DNA of 64,000 bases from Ancylobacter koreensis (GTDB lineage Bacteria > Pseudomonadota > Alphaproteobacteria > Rhizobiales > Xanthobacteraceae), in assembly GCF_023016525.1 (NCBI RefSeq), contig NZ_JALKCG010000001.1, positions 806,001 through 870,000 of the forward strand. The letters are read 5' to 3'. How positions within the stretch are numbered: the stretch's first letter is position 1; the number at the start of each line of letters is the position of its first letter. Position numbers and translations under genes: made by a program. The notes beneath the pieces are model-generated. The model saw nothing but the letters and a program-made list of their open reading frames with translations. It did not search any database and was not told the DNA's origin. Below, one piece after another: positions 62,569 to 64,000 of this stretch.

Positions 62569-62611
62569 ATGAGAGCCGCCCATGAGAAAGCCGCCCATGA
62601 GAAAGCCGCCT
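62569..62611 (+). repeat. Triplicated start-codon unit of dnaE2
   Basis: ATGAGAGCCGCCC (62569-62581) is followed by two exact copies of ATGAGAAAGCCGCC plus one base (62582-62596 and 62597-62611). The second and third copies are in the dnaE2 frame; the first is two bases short and out of frame. Confidence 0.8.
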
Positions 62612-64000
62612 CCCTTCTTCGCGGAGATGGTCGCCGCCTCCAATTTCTCCTTCCTGCGCGGCGCATCGAGGGCGGAGGAACTGGTGCTGCAAGCGTTGCT
62701 GCTCGGCCATGCGGGGCTGGGCATCGCCGACCGCAACAGCGTGGCCGGCGTGGTGCGGGCCTATGCGGCGCTGAGAGACATCAGGGAGCGTTTTTCCGGC
62801 TTCTGGAGCGTACCGAAGCCGGAGAGGAGACCGCCGGGACAGGGCGAGGAGGACGCGGCCACGCGCCTCCTGCGCCAATGGGCGGAGGCGGCTGCCGATG
62901 CCGGCCTTCCCGGCGAGCTGCCGCCCTTCACCCTGGCGGTGGGGGCGCGGCTCGCCTTCGCCGACGGCACGCCGGACATCGTCGCCCATGCACAGGATCG
63001 CGACGGCTGGGGCCGGCTGTGTCGCCTGCTCACCACGGGCAATCTGCGCGGCGCCAAGGGTACCTGCCGGCTCTTCCTTGACGACCTGCTCGCCGATGCG
63101 CGCGGCCTCTCGCTTATCCTGATGCCGCCGAACGATATGCCGGCTAAAAATATGACCACGCTCGCCCCGCCGCTCGCCCGCCTCGATGAGGCGGCGCCCG
63201 GCTCGCTCTGGCTCGGCGCCAGCATGGGCCGGCGCGGCGACGACCGCCGCCGGCTGGCGGCGCTGAAGGTGCTCGCCGCCGGGGCCGGCGTGCCGCTCCT
63301 CGCCACCAACGACGTGCTCTACCACCACCCCGACGCGCGCGACCTGCAGGACGTGCTCAGCTGCATCCGCGAGGGCGTGACGATCGAGACGGCCGGGCGG
63401 CTGCTGGAGGCCAATGCCGAGCGCCACCTCAAGCCTCCCGGGGAGATGGCCCGCCTGTTCCGTGACGCGCCCGAGGCGGTGGAAGAGACGCGCAACTTCC
63501 TCGCCCGCATCGATTTCTCGCTGGACCAGCTGAAATACGAATATCCCGAGGAACCGGTGCCGCCGGGCCATACCGCGCAGTCCCGGCTGGAGGAGCTGAC
63601 CTGGCAGCGCGCCCTCGTCCGTTATCCCGACGGCGTACCCGACAAGGTGGCGGCCCAGCTCATGACGGAGCTCAAGCTCATCGGCGAGCTGGGCTACGCC
63701 TCCTATTTCCTCACCATCCGCGACATTGTCGATTTCGCGGAGAAGGAGGGCATCCTGTGCCAGGGGCGCGGCTCGGCGGCGAATTCCGCCGTCTGCTACG
63801 TGCTCGGCATCACCGCGGTGGACCCGGCGAGCAGCAACCTGCTGTTCTCCCGCTTCCTCTCGCGGGACCGCGGCGAGCCGCCCGACATCGACGTCGATTT
63901 CGAACATTCCCGGCGCGAGGAGGTGATCCAGTACATCTATGAGCGCTACGGCCGGCACCGCGCCGGCATCGTGGCCACCGTCATCTCCTACCGTCCGAAA
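62582..64000 (+). CDS. dnaE2: DnaE2 error-prone DNA polymerase (5' part; cut by window edge)
   Basis: The first 473 residues of a family C DNA polymerase; the frame stays open to the last base. The N-terminal PHP region starts NFSFLRGAS, then [13 protein letters not shown]. An insert of about 50 residues after it ([18 protein letters not shown]) is longer than usual. The palm begins with [32 protein letters not shown] and the catalytic Asp-bearing PDIDVDFEH. The order and the SOS box identify it as DnaE2 (ImuC), not the replicative DnaE1. ATG 62582 with GAGAG about 8 nt upstream was used; ATG 62597, an exact copy 15 bp later, is equally possible. Confidence 0.95.
   Translation, partial: MRKPPMRKPPPFFAEMVAASNFSFLRGASRAEELVLQALLLGHAGLGIADRNSVAGVVRAYAALRDIRERFSGFWSVPKPERRPPGQGEEDAATRLLRQWAEAAADAGLPGELPPFTLAVGARLAFADGTPDIVAHAQDRDGWGRLCRLLTTGNLRGAKGTCRLFLDDLLADARGLSLILMPPNDMPAKNMTTLAPPLARLDEAAPGSLWLGASMGRRGDDRRRLAALKVLAAGAGVPLLATNDVLYHHPDARDLQDVLSCIREGVTIETAGRLLEANAERHLKPPGEMARLFRDAPEAVEETRNFLARIDFSLDQLKYEYPEEPVPPGHTAQSRLEELTWQRALVRYPDGVPDKVAAQLMTELKLIGELGYASYFLTIRDIVDFAEKEGILCQGRGSAANSAVCYVLGITAVDPASSNLLFSRFLSRDRGEPPDIDVDFEHSRREEVIQYIYERYGRHRAGIVATVISYRPK

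Overview
The window is chromosomal DNA of a high-GC alphaproteobacterium of the Hyphomicrobiales (Rhizobiales). The main evidence is the order pckA-like / chvI-chvG-hprK-EIIA-HPr-ahcY, which is characteristic of that order. A GAAC-N7-GAAC SOS box in front of imuA-imuB-dnaE2 and many GTG/TTG starts in GC-rich, tightly packed operons agree. A member of the Xanthobacteraceae (Ancylobacter/Starkeya/Xanthobacter type) is my best guess, but that is inference. No insertion sequence, prophage, CRISPR array or rRNA was seen. One tRNA (Ser, GGA) is present.

Layout. 24-9145: a periplasmic binding protein, a sensor kinase and a sigma-54 activator (resembling PgtC-PgtB-PgtA), then a second binding protein, a fused double permease and an ATPase of the AfuABC/FbpABC type. 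A consensus -24/-12 promoter (4828-4842) lies in front of the transporter genes, so the first three genes look like the sensory module for the last three. 9184-14960: a Nudix-like protein, a TehA-family channel, an xdhC / molybdenum hydroxylase operon and a small exported protein. 15148-21243: a YhaO/YhaN (SbcD/SbcC-like) pair and a CHASE3-GAF-GGDEF cyclase, then tRNA-Ser. 21712-27137: a small exported protein and an RND efflux pair without an outer-membrane channel. 27400-34250: two transglutaminase-type proteins flanking a circularly permuted ATP-grasp/alpha-E protein. 34348-38522: AmpG-like permease, recR, a Na+/H+ antiporter-like protein and a DUF3016 protein.

38565-46708: the pckA-chv-PTS-ahcY locus. 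The PEPCK homologue at the canonical pckA position has lost its P-loop lysine and several other catalytic residues while its frame stays intact. This is the most surprising single gene in the window. ahcY is preceded by a perfect 20-bp palindrome. 46869-55540: housekeeping and accessory genes (GNAT, fpr, VOC, a PAS-GGDEF cyclase, aldehyde dehydrogenase, a YegD-like Hsp70, ExoD, DUF983). 55545-59871: a ChbG/HpnK deacetylase divergent from a three-gene Gtr-type glycosylation cassette. 59945-64000: the SOS-inducible ImuA-ImuB-DnaE2 mutasome; dnaE2 runs off the right edge.

Working together: the left end is a ligand-sensing, sigma-54-controlled uptake system; the middle couples envelope sensing (ChvGI) with nitrogen/carbon PTS signalling and the methyl cycle; the right end is envelope glycosylation followed by DNA-damage tolerance. 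Assignments come from reading motifs and context only; no database search was possible.
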